Shown here one piece after another: positions 5,862 to 14,265 of a stretch of DNA of 16,225 nucleotides. The notes beneath the pieces were generated by a model. That model was not told the origin of the DNA, did not search any database, and saw only the letters and a list, made by a program, of their open reading frames with translations. This DNA is from Candidatus Woesearchaeota archaeon (GTDB lineage: Archaea > Nanobdellota > Nanobdellia > Woesearchaeales > JACPBV01), in assembly GCA_019323195.1 (NCBI GenBank), contig JAHWHQ010000050.1, positions 1-16,225 of the forward strand. The letters run 5' to 3'. The translations under genes and the position numbers were made by a program. Each line of letters opens with the position of its first letter. Within the stretch, counting starts at the first letter, position 1.

Positions 5862-6794
5862 ATGAAAAAACCCATCTCAAGGATATGCTTGGGATTAATA
5901 CTAGTTATGATAATGTCCACCGTCATTTCTGCTTCTGTCTTTGCCTCTGACCTTAATGCACCGCCTTCAATACCGGCAGAGTACTGGGGAAGGCTGATGA
6001 TAGACGGAGAGCCTGCCCCTGACGGGACAGAGGTGAAATACTTCAACGGCGAGGAATGGATAATTACCACAACTGTTGACGGATGGTATAACCTTATCCT
6101 CACAGGAGGGGACAGCGACCTGACAGACCCTGACGACCCTGACTGCTCTCTACACTGGGCAGAGAATGAGGCATGCATACCTTGCGAGGAGGGTGACTGC
6201 GTAGAAGGGCCTAAGGAAGGGGATACTGTTGATATAATCGTTAATGATACTCCTGTCTCTATAACATGGGGGGAGGATGCTAATTCTGAGGAGAATGTTT
6301 TAGTAAAGTATAGATTTGTTCAAGGGTGGAATATGTTTTCACTGCCTGTTCTGCCTTCAAATACTAACATAGAGTATTTACTTTCAAATATTGAGGGTGA
6401 TTACTCAGCCGTTTGGACAACAACAAGCACCGGGGCATGGAAATCATCTGCGCAGCCATTCTCACCCTTAACTGACTTACAGCTCGAAAAAAGCTATTAT
6501 ATTTATGTTACCTCTGAAGATCCTATTGAGTTTGCAGTTCAGGGTGTTCCACAGAAAAAAACAACAACCATAAAAATACTTCCTGGCTGGAACTTAATCG
6601 GCTATCCTCTACTTGAATCTGATACAATAGATAATATTCTAGTTGGAACGGACTATAATGTTGTATGGACTTCATTGAGTAATGGAGCATGGAAGTCATC
6701 TGTACAGCCTTTTGCACCATTAACACACTTCAATCCTGGAGGAGGTTATCTCCTTTACACAGATAGTGAAGGAAGTTATGATATTGTTTCATGA
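5862..6794 (+). CDS. Secreted protein with two GWN modules
   Basis: Exported protein of 310 residues counted from the ATG at 5862. I prefer this start over an in-frame GTG at 5853 because TAGGGGGTG (5846-5855) is placed as its ribosome site and the product then begins with a classic signal peptide (MKKPISRICLGLILVMIMST, cleavage probably after SVFA at 28). Residues 38-145 form a small beta domain starting IPAEYWGRLMIDGEPAPDG, with an acidic, Cys-containing loop at 84-120. Two related modules follow: GWNMFSLPVL at 155-164 and GWNLIGYPLL at 242-251. Each leads into VWT...GAWKSS.QPF.PLT and a closing aromatic strand (SYYIYV, GGYLLYT). Such modules occur in archaeal and bacterial surface proteins; their ligand is unknown to me. 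It is the first gene of the cluster. Confidence 0.85.
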   Translation: MKKPISRICLGLILVMIMSTVISASVFASDLNAPPSIPAEYWGRLMIDGEPAPDGTEVKYFNGEEWIITTTVDGWYNLILTGGDSDLTDPDDPDCSLHWAENEACIPCEEGDCVEGPKEGDTVDIIVNDTPVSITWGEDANSEENVLVKYRFVQGWNMFSLPVLPSNTNIEYLLSNIEGDYSAVWTTTSTGAWKSSAQPFSPLTDLQLEKSYYIYVTSEDPIEFAVQGVPQKKTTTIKILPGWNLIGYPLLESDTIDNILVGTDYNVVWTSLSNGAWKSSVQPFAPLTHFNPGGGYLLYTDSEGSYDIVS

Positions 6795-6814
6795 TTATTT
6801 AAGGAGAGATACAA

Positions 6815-9800
6815 ATGAAAAATAAGCTAATTGCGTTGTTATGCTTGGGGATTTTAATAGCTTCTGCTATTGCTTTTGCAGTACCAAGCCCAATTTCTGT
6901 TTACATTAATGTCCTGGATTCAGAAGGGGGTGTTGCCACATCAAAAAAATTAACTATTTCTTATACAACTGAAGTTAATGGTGGTGATCCTGTCAGCAAA
7001 CAGATTGATACTGTTAATGACCTTGATGTAAGTTCCGGACCAATTTACCACTGGGGGGCTTCTGGAGGGGATTCTGCTGTAATGTTTGCAAATATAGTAA
7101 TTAAAGCAGGAACAGATGTTGTTATAACAGTTGATGATTATCAGGATTATACATTTGAAAATGTTGATAACGATATTGATGATAATGGAGAACCATTGGA
7201 TATAACTCTTCAAGAAGAACTGTCATGCAACGATAATGACGTGGACGGGTATGGGGTTTGCCCTGACTGCGGTATAGCCAACGGGTGCACCTATGACGGG
7301 AATGACTGTGATGATGCTGAAGGGGATGTGAATCCTGGAGAAAGTGAGCTATGCAACGGCGTAGATGATGATTGTGATACTGCTACAGATGAGGACTTTT
7401 CTGAGCTGGGGGATTCATGCACAGCAGGAACAGGGGCATGCGAAGCATCAGGGAACTATGTATGCAAGGGGGATGGAACAGGAACAGAATGCGACGCAAC
7501 TCCTGGGGCTCCTGCGGCAAATGATAAGACATGCAACGGGATTGATGAGGACTGCGACGGCACTGCAGATGAGGACTATGTACAGGATACTTCGTGTTTC
7601 CTGCCTGGAGCCTGTGCTGCTGAAAATACGGCTTCAAGCTGTATAGCTGGTGTGGAAACAGCATGCTCAACAGGAACGCCAGGAACAGAGGTATGTGATG
7701 GAAGTAAGGATGAGGACTGCGATGGCTCTGTAGATGAGGATTGTGAATGCACCGACGGAGATACAAAACAGTGCGGGACTACAGATGTGGGGGCGTGTGA
7801 ATACGGAACTCAAACCTGTTCAGGAGGTACATGGGGGGACTGCATCGGAAGTATAGAGCCAGCAGACAATGATGATACATGCGATGGGGTCGATGATGAT
7901 TGTGATGGTACTGCGGATCAGGATTATGAGGAAACAGCTACGACATGCGGAATAGGGGCATGTGAAGCTGAGGGGCTTATGCAGTGCATAGATGGAAAGG
8001 AAGAGGATTCATGCACAGAAGGGACACCGGCAGCTGATGATAAGACATGCAACGGGATTGATGAGGACTGCGACGGCACTGCTGACGAGGATTATGTACA
8101 GGATACATCATGTTTCTTACAAGGAATATGTTCAAATGATAATGCTGCCTCAAGCTGTACAGATGGGGTGGAAACAGCATGCTCGACAGGAACACCAGGA
8201 ACAGAGGTATGTGATGGAAGTAAGGATGAGGACTGCGATGGCTCTGTAGATGAGGATTGTGAATGCACTAACGGAGATACAAAACAGTGCGGGACTACAG
8301 ATGTAGGGGCGTGTGAATACGGGAGTCAAACATGTTCAGATGGCGTTTGGGGGGACTGCATAGGAAAAATAGAGCCTGCAGCTGATGATAAGACATGCAA
8401 CGGGATTGATGAGGATTGTGATGGTTCAGAAGATGAGGATTATGTACAGGATGCATCATGTTTCTTACCTGGTATCTGTTCAAATGATAATACTGCCTCA
8501 AGCTGTACAGACGGCGTTGAAACAGCATGCTCAACAGGAACGCCAGAAACAGAGGTCTGTGACGGGACCAAGGATGAGGACTGCGATGGATCAACAGATG
8601 AGGATTGTGAATGCACTAACGGAGATACAAAACAGTGCGGAGAAACTGATGTTGGGGCGTGCGAATACGGAACTCAAACATGTTCAGGAGGCACATGGGG
8701 GGACTGCATCGGGAGCATAGAGCCAGCAGATAATGATGATACATGCGACGGTATTGATGAGGATTGTGATGGTACTGCGGATCAGGATTATGAGGAAACA
8801 GCTACAACATGCGGAATTGGGGCATGTGAAGCTGATGGATTAATGCAGTGCATAAACGGAAAAGAGGAGGATTCATGCACAGAAGGAACACCAGAAATAG
8901 AGGATGATACATGTGATGGGATTGATGAGGACTGTGACGGAACTGCGGATGAGGATTATGAGGAAACAGCTACAACATGCGGGACCGGCGTCTGTGAAGC
9001 TAATGGATTGTTACAATGTATAAACGGACATGAAAAGGATTCATGCTCACCAGGAACAGGGGATTATGAGGAATGCGATAACCTTGATAATGACTGCGAC
9101 GGAACAGTAGATGAAGATTTAACAAAGGACACTATATGCGGTGTTGGGGCATGCTCAGGCAATATGGGCTATGTAACATGCACTGCAGGAGAATGGGGGG
9201 ATAATACATGCGACCCATTTGAAGGAGCTACCCCTGAAGTATGTGATGAAGGTCCAGTAGATGAAGACTGTGACGGCACAAAAAATGAAGATTGTATATG
9301 CACTAATGGAAATATACAGCAGTGCGGAACTACAGATGTTGGGGCATGTGAATATGGAACACAAACATGTTCAGATGGAAAGTGGGGAGACTGTATTGGC
9401 AGTGTAGAACCAGCAAATGATGCTACTTGTGATGGAATAGATGAGGATTGTGACGGGGATGCGGATGAAGGCCTGACACAATCCTGCGGAACAGGGAAAT
9501 GCGCAGGAACAAAAACATGCACTTCAGGAGAATGGGGGGAATGCTCTTCACAGGGCAAGGATGCAGGTGTCTGCGCGTTATGCGGCTCAGACGGCAATCC
9601 TGCATATGATGAAACACAGGATAATGACTGCAGCTGCCCGTCAGACTCGTGCACTGATGCTGATGGAGACAGCATAATTGATGATCATACTGATTATCCT
9701 GAAGGAGAATGCCAGTCTGTTGATACATGCTCATCATGCAGCAAATCAACAACAAATAATGACGAAAGGTGCAAGACGTCAATGAAGGTTGGGATAGACA

Positions 9801-10276
9801 AAGGGATAAGCATATTCTCGCTTCCATTAATGCCTGAAAGCCCTGTTACGTTCAATGACATACAGGAGGGATGCGCGTTCCCTGACGGGATAACTACAGG
9901 GATCGCCTACTGGGACCCGCAGATGGGAGGGTCCGGCATGAAGTATGTGTACCTGTCCATGGACAGCAGGCTTTATCCAGGGCAGGGCTATTTCACTATC
10001 CAAAACAATAACTGTGAGTTCATCATAGAAGGCTACAGGTTCGATATAGGCAAGGTAGGATATCTGGGGACCAATAACCTATATGACGGATGGAACATCA
10101 TAGGGGCTCCAAGCGGGGAGACGATAAACGATTTTGACAATGTGGAAGGGGCATGCAGTGTAGTAAGCGGGCCATGGGGGAGGAGCGCTGCACAGAACCA
10201 GTATGTAAGGACACAGAAACTTGTACCGGGAAGGGGATATTTCGTAAAAACAACGAACGACTGCAGCCTGGGTTAA
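6815..10276 (+). CDS. Large secreted MopE-like Asp/Cys-repeat protein
   Basis: Exported protein of 1153 residues with a signal peptide (1-22, cleavage after IAFA) and a strong ribosome site AAGGAGAG at 6801-6808, 20 nt after the previous stop. Residues 24-135 look like a beta domain. From about 136 to 985 it is a Cys- and Asp-rich array with 13 units of the type C-[ND]-G-I-D-[ED]-D-C-D-G-x-x-D-E-D, the MopE-like putative metal-binding motif; the acidic loops suggest Ca2+ binding and the paired cysteines suggest disulfides. The first unit follows a canonical DGYG...NDCDDAEGDVNPGE lead-in. The C-terminal 165 residues hold two diverged GWN modules (ISIFSLPL at about 996 and GWNIIGAP at about 1087) that end in GQGYF and GRGYF strands. 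No membrane anchor or sorting signal is present, so retention at the surface needs a partner. Confidence 0.88.
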   Translation: MKNKLIALLCLGILIASAIAFAVPSPISVYINVLDSEGGVATSKKLTISYTTEVNGGDPVSKQIDTVNDLDVSSGPIYHWGASGGDSAVMFANIVIKAGTDVVITVDDYQDYTFENVDNDIDDNGEPLDITLQEELSCNDNDVDGYGVCPDCGIANGCTYDGNDCDDAEGDVNPGESELCNGVDDDCDTATDEDFSELGDSCTAGTGACEASGNYVCKGDGTGTECDATPGAPAANDKTCNGIDEDCDGTADEDYVQDTSCFLPGACAAENTASSCIAGVETACSTGTPGTEVCDGSKDEDCDGSVDEDCECTDGDTKQCGTTDVGACEYGTQTCSGGTWGDCIGSIEPADNDDTCDGVDDDCDGTADQDYEETATTCGIGACEAEGLMQCIDGKEEDSCTEGTPAADDKTCNGIDEDCDGTADEDYVQDTSCFLQGICSNDNAASSCTDGVETACSTGTPGTEVCDGSKDEDCDGSVDEDCECTNGDTKQCGTTDVGACEYGSQTCSDGVWGDCIGKIEPAADDKTCNGIDEDCDGSEDEDYVQDASCFLPGICSNDNTASSCTDGVETACSTGTPETEVCDGTKDEDCDGSTDEDCECTNGDTKQCGETDVGACEYGTQTCSGGTWGDCIGSIEPADNDDTCDGIDEDCDGTADQDYEETATTCGIGACEADGLMQCINGKEEDSCTEGTPEIEDDTCDGIDEDCDGTADEDYEETATTCGTGVCEANGLLQCINGHEKDSCSPGTGDYEECDNLDNDCDGTVDEDLTKDTICGVGACSGNMGYVTCTAGEWGDNTCDPFEGATPEVCDEGPVDEDCDGTKNEDCICTNGNIQQCGTTDVGACEYGTQTCSDGKWGDCIGSVEPANDATCDGIDEDCDGDADEGLTQSCGTGKCAGTKTCTSGEWGECSSQGKDAGVCALCGSDGNPAYDETQDNDCSCPSDSCTDADGDSIIDDHTDYPEGECQSVDTCSSCSKSTTNNDERCKTSMKVGIDKGISIFSLPLMPESPVTFNDIQEGCAFPDGITTGIAYWDPQMGGSGMKYVYLSMDSRLYPGQGYFTIQNNNCEFIIEGYRFDIGKVGYLGTNNLYDGWNIIGAPSGETINDFDNVEGACSVVSGPWGRSAAQNQYVRTQKLVPGRGYFVKTTNDCSLG
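7532..8911 (+). repeat. Array of MopE-like modules (A-B-C-A-B-A-B-C)
   Basis: In-frame coding repeats inside the 1153-residue protein. Three module types can be told apart by their first cysteine: A (about 54 residues, CNGIDEDCDG...DYVQD, at 240, 412, 528), B (about 62 residues, CDG.KDEDCDG...GDTKQCG, at 294, 466, 582) and C (about 56 residues, CDG.D.DCDGTADQDYEETA, at 356 and 644, with a variant at 700). The order is A-B-C-A-B-A-B-C-C'. At DNA level the first two A-B pairs are offset by 516 nt and share at least 70 identical bases in a row (7682-7751 and 8198-8267). The next offset is 348 nt, exactly one C module shorter. Confidence 0.85.
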
Positions 10277-10362
10277 ATTTCTATTCATGGTTTTATTTTA
10301 AAAAAAGGTGGTTATGCTAAAGAGGAGAATAGACTAATCAAACTAAGATATGGTGAGGAAAG
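10277..10362 (+). promoter_or_regulatory. Intergenic spacer with ribosome site before the DPN-repeat gene
   Basis: An 86-nt AT-rich gap, the largest within the surface cluster. It contains TTTTATTTTAAAAAAA (10291-10306), which could be a T-rich terminator or a TATA-like box, so partial termination or an internal promoter is possible. GGTGAGG (10352-10358) lies 4 nt before the ATG at 10363 and is a good archaeal Shine-Dalgarno match. Confidence 0.35.
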
Positions 10363-11319
10363 ATGCCGGATTTGAGTGATACAAAGAATATTGAAGGAGT
10401 AATTGATTCATGCAATCCTCCTGCTATTCCAGGAGGTGTTGGTGCTTTAACTGATAATAATGATGCTGGCAAAGAAGGAGAGCAACAAAGGGGAAGAAGG
10501 TATAGTCTGGTATGGAGAGAGGTTACAGCTTATGTATTAATACCCCCAATATTGTTTTTTAGCTCTTATGGTAATGCATTAGCCAAGTTTGTATATGAGA
10601 ACTTCAGCAATATTAAACCTATCTCCGGGCCGGCAGTTGCAGGCAGTGATTCATATAGCGCTGCCAATGCTGGGGAGCCGATAGATTCGGGAGTTATACA
10701 GGAAATAGCTGAAAAGCCTGCTTATGAAGGTGGACAGGTAAAATATGCACTACTCGGTTCTGAATGGATTATTATACCTCTTCTAGCAGCAATCATAAGT
10801 AGTATTGGGTGTGGTGGAAGGAGTGGAACTGAGAAAGGTAGTGGAACAGAAAACAATACTGTAGATTGGGATGAACACCTTGACAGTAACACACTTACAG
10901 ATGGAAATAGTGTTGTTATTGACCCGAATAAAATAATATATGACCCAAATTATGTAATTACTGATCCAAATGGGGTGGTTACTGACCCTAATTATGTAAT
11001 TACTGACCCAAATAAAACAATAATATATTCTAACCCAAATAATATACTTATCGATCAAAATGGGGTGGTTACTGACCCTAATTATGTAATTACTGACCCA
11101 AATAAAACAATAATATATTCTAACCCAAATAATATACTTATCGATCAAAATGGGGTTTATATTAATCCGAATGATATAAAAAATGAAGAACAACCACCAG
11201 AAGAAACACCATGGGATGGATGGTTTAGAAGGATTAAAATCATGTACGAAAATGGCCATAAAAAAACTCAGGATTTTATTGCATCCCTTAAATCCCTTTA
11301 TAATTCAATGCGAGGATGA
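10363..11319 (+). CDS. Two-TM protein with DPN heptad repeats, unknown function
   Basis: I do not recognise this 318-residue protein. A 50-residue polar N-terminus ending in RGRR precedes a hydrophobic segment at about 54-75 (VTAYVLIPPILFFSSYGNALA). This could be an anchor or a late signal peptide, with ALA as possible cleavage site. A second hydrophobic stretch at 134-149 (EWIIIPLLAAIISSIG) ends in CGG, weakly like a lipobox, followed by a Gly/Ser/Thr-rich linker. Residues 183-270 hold 12 units of a repeat x-[VI]-[VIL]-[TYI]-D-[PQ]-N, seven residues long except for two nine-residue units (KTIIYSNPN), which suggests a small beta-solenoid with Asp/Asn turns. The tail (284-318) is aromatic and basic, with an amphipathic helix. 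It lies between two MopE-like genes, ends 6 nt before the next start, and is more AT-rich than its neighbours. Confidence 0.75.
   Translation: MPDLSDTKNIEGVIDSCNPPAIPGGVGALTDNNDAGKEGEQQRGRRYSLVWREVTAYVLIPPILFFSSYGNALAKFVYENFSNIKPISGPAVAGSDSYSAANAGEPIDSGVIQEIAEKPAYEGGQVKYALLGSEWIIIPLLAAIISSIGCGGRSGTEKGSGTENNTVDWDEHLDSNTLTDGNSVVIDPNKIIYDPNYVITDPNGVVTDPNYVITDPNKTIIYSNPNNILIDQNGVVTDPNYVITDPNKTIIYSNPNNILIDQNGVYINPNDIKNEEQPPEETPWDGWFRRIKIMYENGHKKTQDFIASLKSLYNSMRG
10971..11150 (+). repeat. Perfect 90-bp tandem duplication
   Basis: Bases 10971-11060 and 11061-11150 are identical over all 90 positions, and the identity continues a further 6 nt (TGGGGT). The unit encodes 30 residues, that is four repeat units of the DPN protein (7+7+9+7), and keeps the frame. 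Perfect identity at silent positions points to a recent duplication or to assembly-level slippage. Confidence 0.95.
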
Positions 11320-11325
11320 TAAAGA

Positions 11326-14265
11326 TTGAAAATACTTATCAATACCTTTTTGTTTTTAGTACTTGTGTCTACTGTTAGCGCCAGCTCTTTTACAGGCACA
11401 TTCAATGATTACGGGAGGGATACGGATTCTGACGGGCTGTTCAATTCCCTTATCATCGAGGCAGAGGTCATTGTTGATTCTGCGCCACAGGGTTATGGGG
11501 TTTTCGGTATGCTGGAAGACAGCAAAGGGAATATGGTGGAGTCCATAAGCTGCGTGCAAGTTACAGAAACAGGGAAACAAAACCTTATCCTTGATTTTGA
11601 AGGTATCCAGATATTCGGAAACATGGTGAACGGACCTTATTACCTTACGTATGTCGAGTTGAGCCCTAAGGACTGCAGCCAGGCAGGGGGGACACCTCCT
11701 ATGCCTCCGGAATCCTACCGGTATGACGCACATACAACCAACCCGTACCTTTATACCCAGTTCGAGAAAGGAAGGGCGGCTTTTTATTGCGGGATATCAC
11801 CCTGTACTGCACCACAGTACCTGATAAGGTCAAGAGACAACCTCAATACGCCGGAGCCAAACTCGCCTAACACGATAGACACCTGCAAGGACGGAAGTTC
11901 AGGAGAATATCTTCATGACGAGTCAATAGAAAGGATAACAGTAACCAGCTTAAGCAATAGCTTCTTTAAGCCAGGGGATACTGTAAATGTCTATGTGCAG
12001 GTTTACTGCGACAGCACGTCTGACAGCCTTAATTTTGTATACTCAAATGACATAGACAACATACAATGGGAGGTTAAAGACAGCAAGCAATGCAGCTCTA
12101 CAGGCCTAAGAACATTGTCCACAACATTCAGCCTTGACAATAAGGTGGGGAGGCATGCTATAAGGGGCGTATTCGGGTTTGAGCTTGGTGAAGATAAGAC
12201 CTGCGGGAACAATGATTATGATGATAATGATGATATCGTCATATATGTAAAAGGAGAGTGCAGCTCAGATAGTGACTGCCAGAAGACAGAATGCGACAGT
12301 CTAGACAGCTCTAATACGGGGTGCTATCAGGGAACCTACAGGGATTATCATGATGTGCTGAATATGTGCGGGAGCGATTCTACATGCACAATGGAAGAAT
12401 GCGCATCCTATACCGCAATAATAACTGACGCTGACAAGGACGGCTATGACACAGAATGCGATAATGACTGCAATGACAATAATGCTGATGTAAATCCTGG
12501 GAAGGAAGAGATATGCAATAATATAGATGATGACTGTGACGGTGATATTGATGAGGATTTAACAAGGCAGACAAGCTGCGGAATGGGGGCATGTGCAGGG
12601 AATACTGGCTATGAGACATGCACTGCCGGAAGCTGGGGGGAGGATACATGCGACCCTTATTCTGGAGCTGGTGAAGAGGTTTGCGAAGGCTCTATAGATG
12701 AGGATTGTGACGGCCTTATTGACGAGGATTGTACATGCACTGCAGGAGAGGAAAGGGACTGTTTCTTGCAGGAAGGTGTATGTGAAGGGCTGCAGCAGAC
12801 ATGCAATGCTCTGGGAAAATGGGAGAAGTGCGATTATACTTCAAGACCTGATTATGATACATATGATGATTGCGATGGCCTGGATAATGATTGTGATGGA
12901 ACAGAGGATGAGGATTATGTTGAAAGTGCTACAAGCTGCGGGATAGGGATATGCGCGGCTGAAGGCTTAATGCAGTGCGTAAACGGAAAAGAAGAGGATT
13001 CATGCAAAGCAGGGGATGGCAGCTATGAAATATGCGATAACCTGGATAATGACTGTGACGGAACAATAGATGAAGACTTAACAAGGCAGACCAACTGCGG
13101 GATAGGGGCATGTATGGGCAATATAGGATATGAGACATGCGCTTCTGGAGAGTGGGGGGGTGATACATGCGACCCTTATTATGGAGCTAGTGAAGAGATA
13201 TGTGATAATGAAATTGATGATGACTGCGACAGCTATACTGATATGGATGATACAAACTGCCAGGAAAAATACATGATAAGCCTGAAAAAGGGGTGGAATC
13301 TTATATCATTGCCGCAGACAGAGGATAAAGATGTTGAGGAGGTTATGGAAATCTTCAATGATAACGCTGATAGGATCGCTGCTTTCAAAAATGGTGAATG
13401 GGGGATTTATGATAAATCGGATATTCTGCATTCAAACCTTGATGAGATCTCAGAATCAGAGGGATTCTGGATAAGGATGGACAATGAAGCAGATGTCTTC
13501 ATGGATAAAGAAGTGGAAGAGACAGATGTATCACTTAACCTGAAAAAGGGGTGGAACATGATAGGGTATCCTTCATGGGAAGAAAGAGATGTCAACTGGC
13601 TTTTTAGCAATGTTATGGATGATATAAGGATGGTCTATGTATATGACGGAGATTTTAAATCATTAAACCCTGAAAGGCCATCAGGCTTTATAATAAAGCC
13701 CGGGATGGGGATTCTGGTCAAGGCAAAGAATGATGTGCCGTGGTATTTTGACGGAAGGTATAATAAGGGGGAGAGCTTATCAGGCCTTGATTTTAGTGAA
13801 GGATGGAACCTGGTTTCAATACCCCTGGAATCTGACAAGACAAAATCTGAGATATTTCAAGGTACATATTCGGACCTATACTACCTGAAAAATAATGAAT
13901 GGATGCAGCTAAAAGGAGAGGATAAGATAGACTACTCTTACAGCTATTGGGTAAGGGCAGATGAGTCCTCTTTGCAGATAGAAGGAAAGGTTATAAATGA
14001 CCTTGATATTGAAATTCAGGAAGGATGGAACATGATAAGCTATCCTTTAAGCGAGGAGAAGGGTGTTGATGAGTTTTTCAGGGATGTCATGGGTGATATT
14101 GATATTATTGCTGTCTTTGAGGAAGGGGAATGGAAAACATTCAGCCCGTTAAAGCCTGAAGGGATGAATTCGCTGGATGTGTTAAAGCCTGGAAGGGGGA
14201 TATTTATCAAGGCTAAAAGATGCAGCGGATGGGGGTTTGATGGGGAGGGGGTAGTTGTCAAATGA
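11326..14265 (+). CDS. Large secreted protein: beta domain, MopE-like units, four GWN modules
   Basis: Exported protein of 979 residues. The start is TTG at 11326, supported by the ribosome site GAGGATGA (11312-11319, overlapping the previous stop) and by the signal peptide MKILINTFLFLVLVSTVSA that begins there. Residues 21-120 carry a FNDYGRDTDSDGLFNSLIIE lead typical of beta domains in archaeal surface proteins. Residues 195-315 look Ig-like (FKPGDTVNVYVQVYC). From about 366 a DADKDGYDTECDNDCNDNNA lead-in opens five MopE-like units (CNNIDDDCDG, CEGSIDEDCDG, CDGLDNDCDG, CDNLDNDCDG, CDNEIDDDCDS). Four GWN modules start at 656, 742, 826 and 900, spaced 74-86 residues, each ending in a Gly-rich aromatic or hydrophobic strand. 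It lacks a membrane anchor, and its end overlaps the next gene by ATGA. Confidence 0.86.
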   Translation: MKILINTFLFLVLVSTVSASSFTGTFNDYGRDTDSDGLFNSLIIEAEVIVDSAPQGYGVFGMLEDSKGNMVESISCVQVTETGKQNLILDFEGIQIFGNMVNGPYYLTYVELSPKDCSQAGGTPPMPPESYRYDAHTTNPYLYTQFEKGRAAFYCGISPCTAPQYLIRSRDNLNTPEPNSPNTIDTCKDGSSGEYLHDESIERITVTSLSNSFFKPGDTVNVYVQVYCDSTSDSLNFVYSNDIDNIQWEVKDSKQCSSTGLRTLSTTFSLDNKVGRHAIRGVFGFELGEDKTCGNNDYDDNDDIVIYVKGECSSDSDCQKTECDSLDSSNTGCYQGTYRDYHDVLNMCGSDSTCTMEECASYTAIITDADKDGYDTECDNDCNDNNADVNPGKEEICNNIDDDCDGDIDEDLTRQTSCGMGACAGNTGYETCTAGSWGEDTCDPYSGAGEEVCEGSIDEDCDGLIDEDCTCTAGEERDCFLQEGVCEGLQQTCNALGKWEKCDYTSRPDYDTYDDCDGLDNDCDGTEDEDYVESATSCGIGICAAEGLMQCVNGKEEDSCKAGDGSYEICDNLDNDCDGTIDEDLTRQTNCGIGACMGNIGYETCASGEWGGDTCDPYYGASEEICDNEIDDDCDSYTDMDDTNCQEKYMISLKKGWNLISLPQTEDKDVEEVMEIFNDNADRIAAFKNGEWGIYDKSDILHSNLDEISESEGFWIRMDNEADVFMDKEVEETDVSLNLKKGWNMIGYPSWEERDVNWLFSNVMDDIRMVYVYDGDFKSLNPERPSGFIIKPGMGILVKAKNDVPWYFDGRYNKGESLSGLDFSEGWNLVSIPLESDKTKSEIFQGTYSDLYYLKNNEWMQLKGEDKIDYSYSYWVRADESSLQIEGKVINDLDIEIQEGWNMISYPLSEEKGVDEFFRDVMGDIDIIAVFEEGEWKTFSPLKPEGMNSLDVLKPGRGIFIKAKRCSGWGFDGEGVVVK

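Noticed and set aside
7383..9827. Several long minus-strand open frames under the MopE-like gene
   Set aside because: They are a by-product of the repetitive GAT/GAC/TGC-rich coding strand; the encoded His/Ser/Pro-rich sequences are not protein-like and the plus frame is continuous with a signal peptide and known motifs.
10314..10337. Mini-ORF MLKRRID with AAGGTGG just upstream, in the gap before the DPN-repeat gene
   Set aside because: The ribosome site is only 2 nt from the ATG and the frame is 7 codons; there is no attenuator-like structure to support a leader peptide.
10920..11150. Repeats in the DPN gene considered as a CRISPR array
   Set aside because: Units are contiguous and in frame without unique spacers, and they encode a regular protein repeat.
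10783..11259. 158-codon minus-strand open frame rich in Ile, Trp and Val, resembling a membrane protein
   Set aside because: It is the antisense of the DPN heptad repeat; its regularity derives from that repeat, and it has no ribosome site or promoter.
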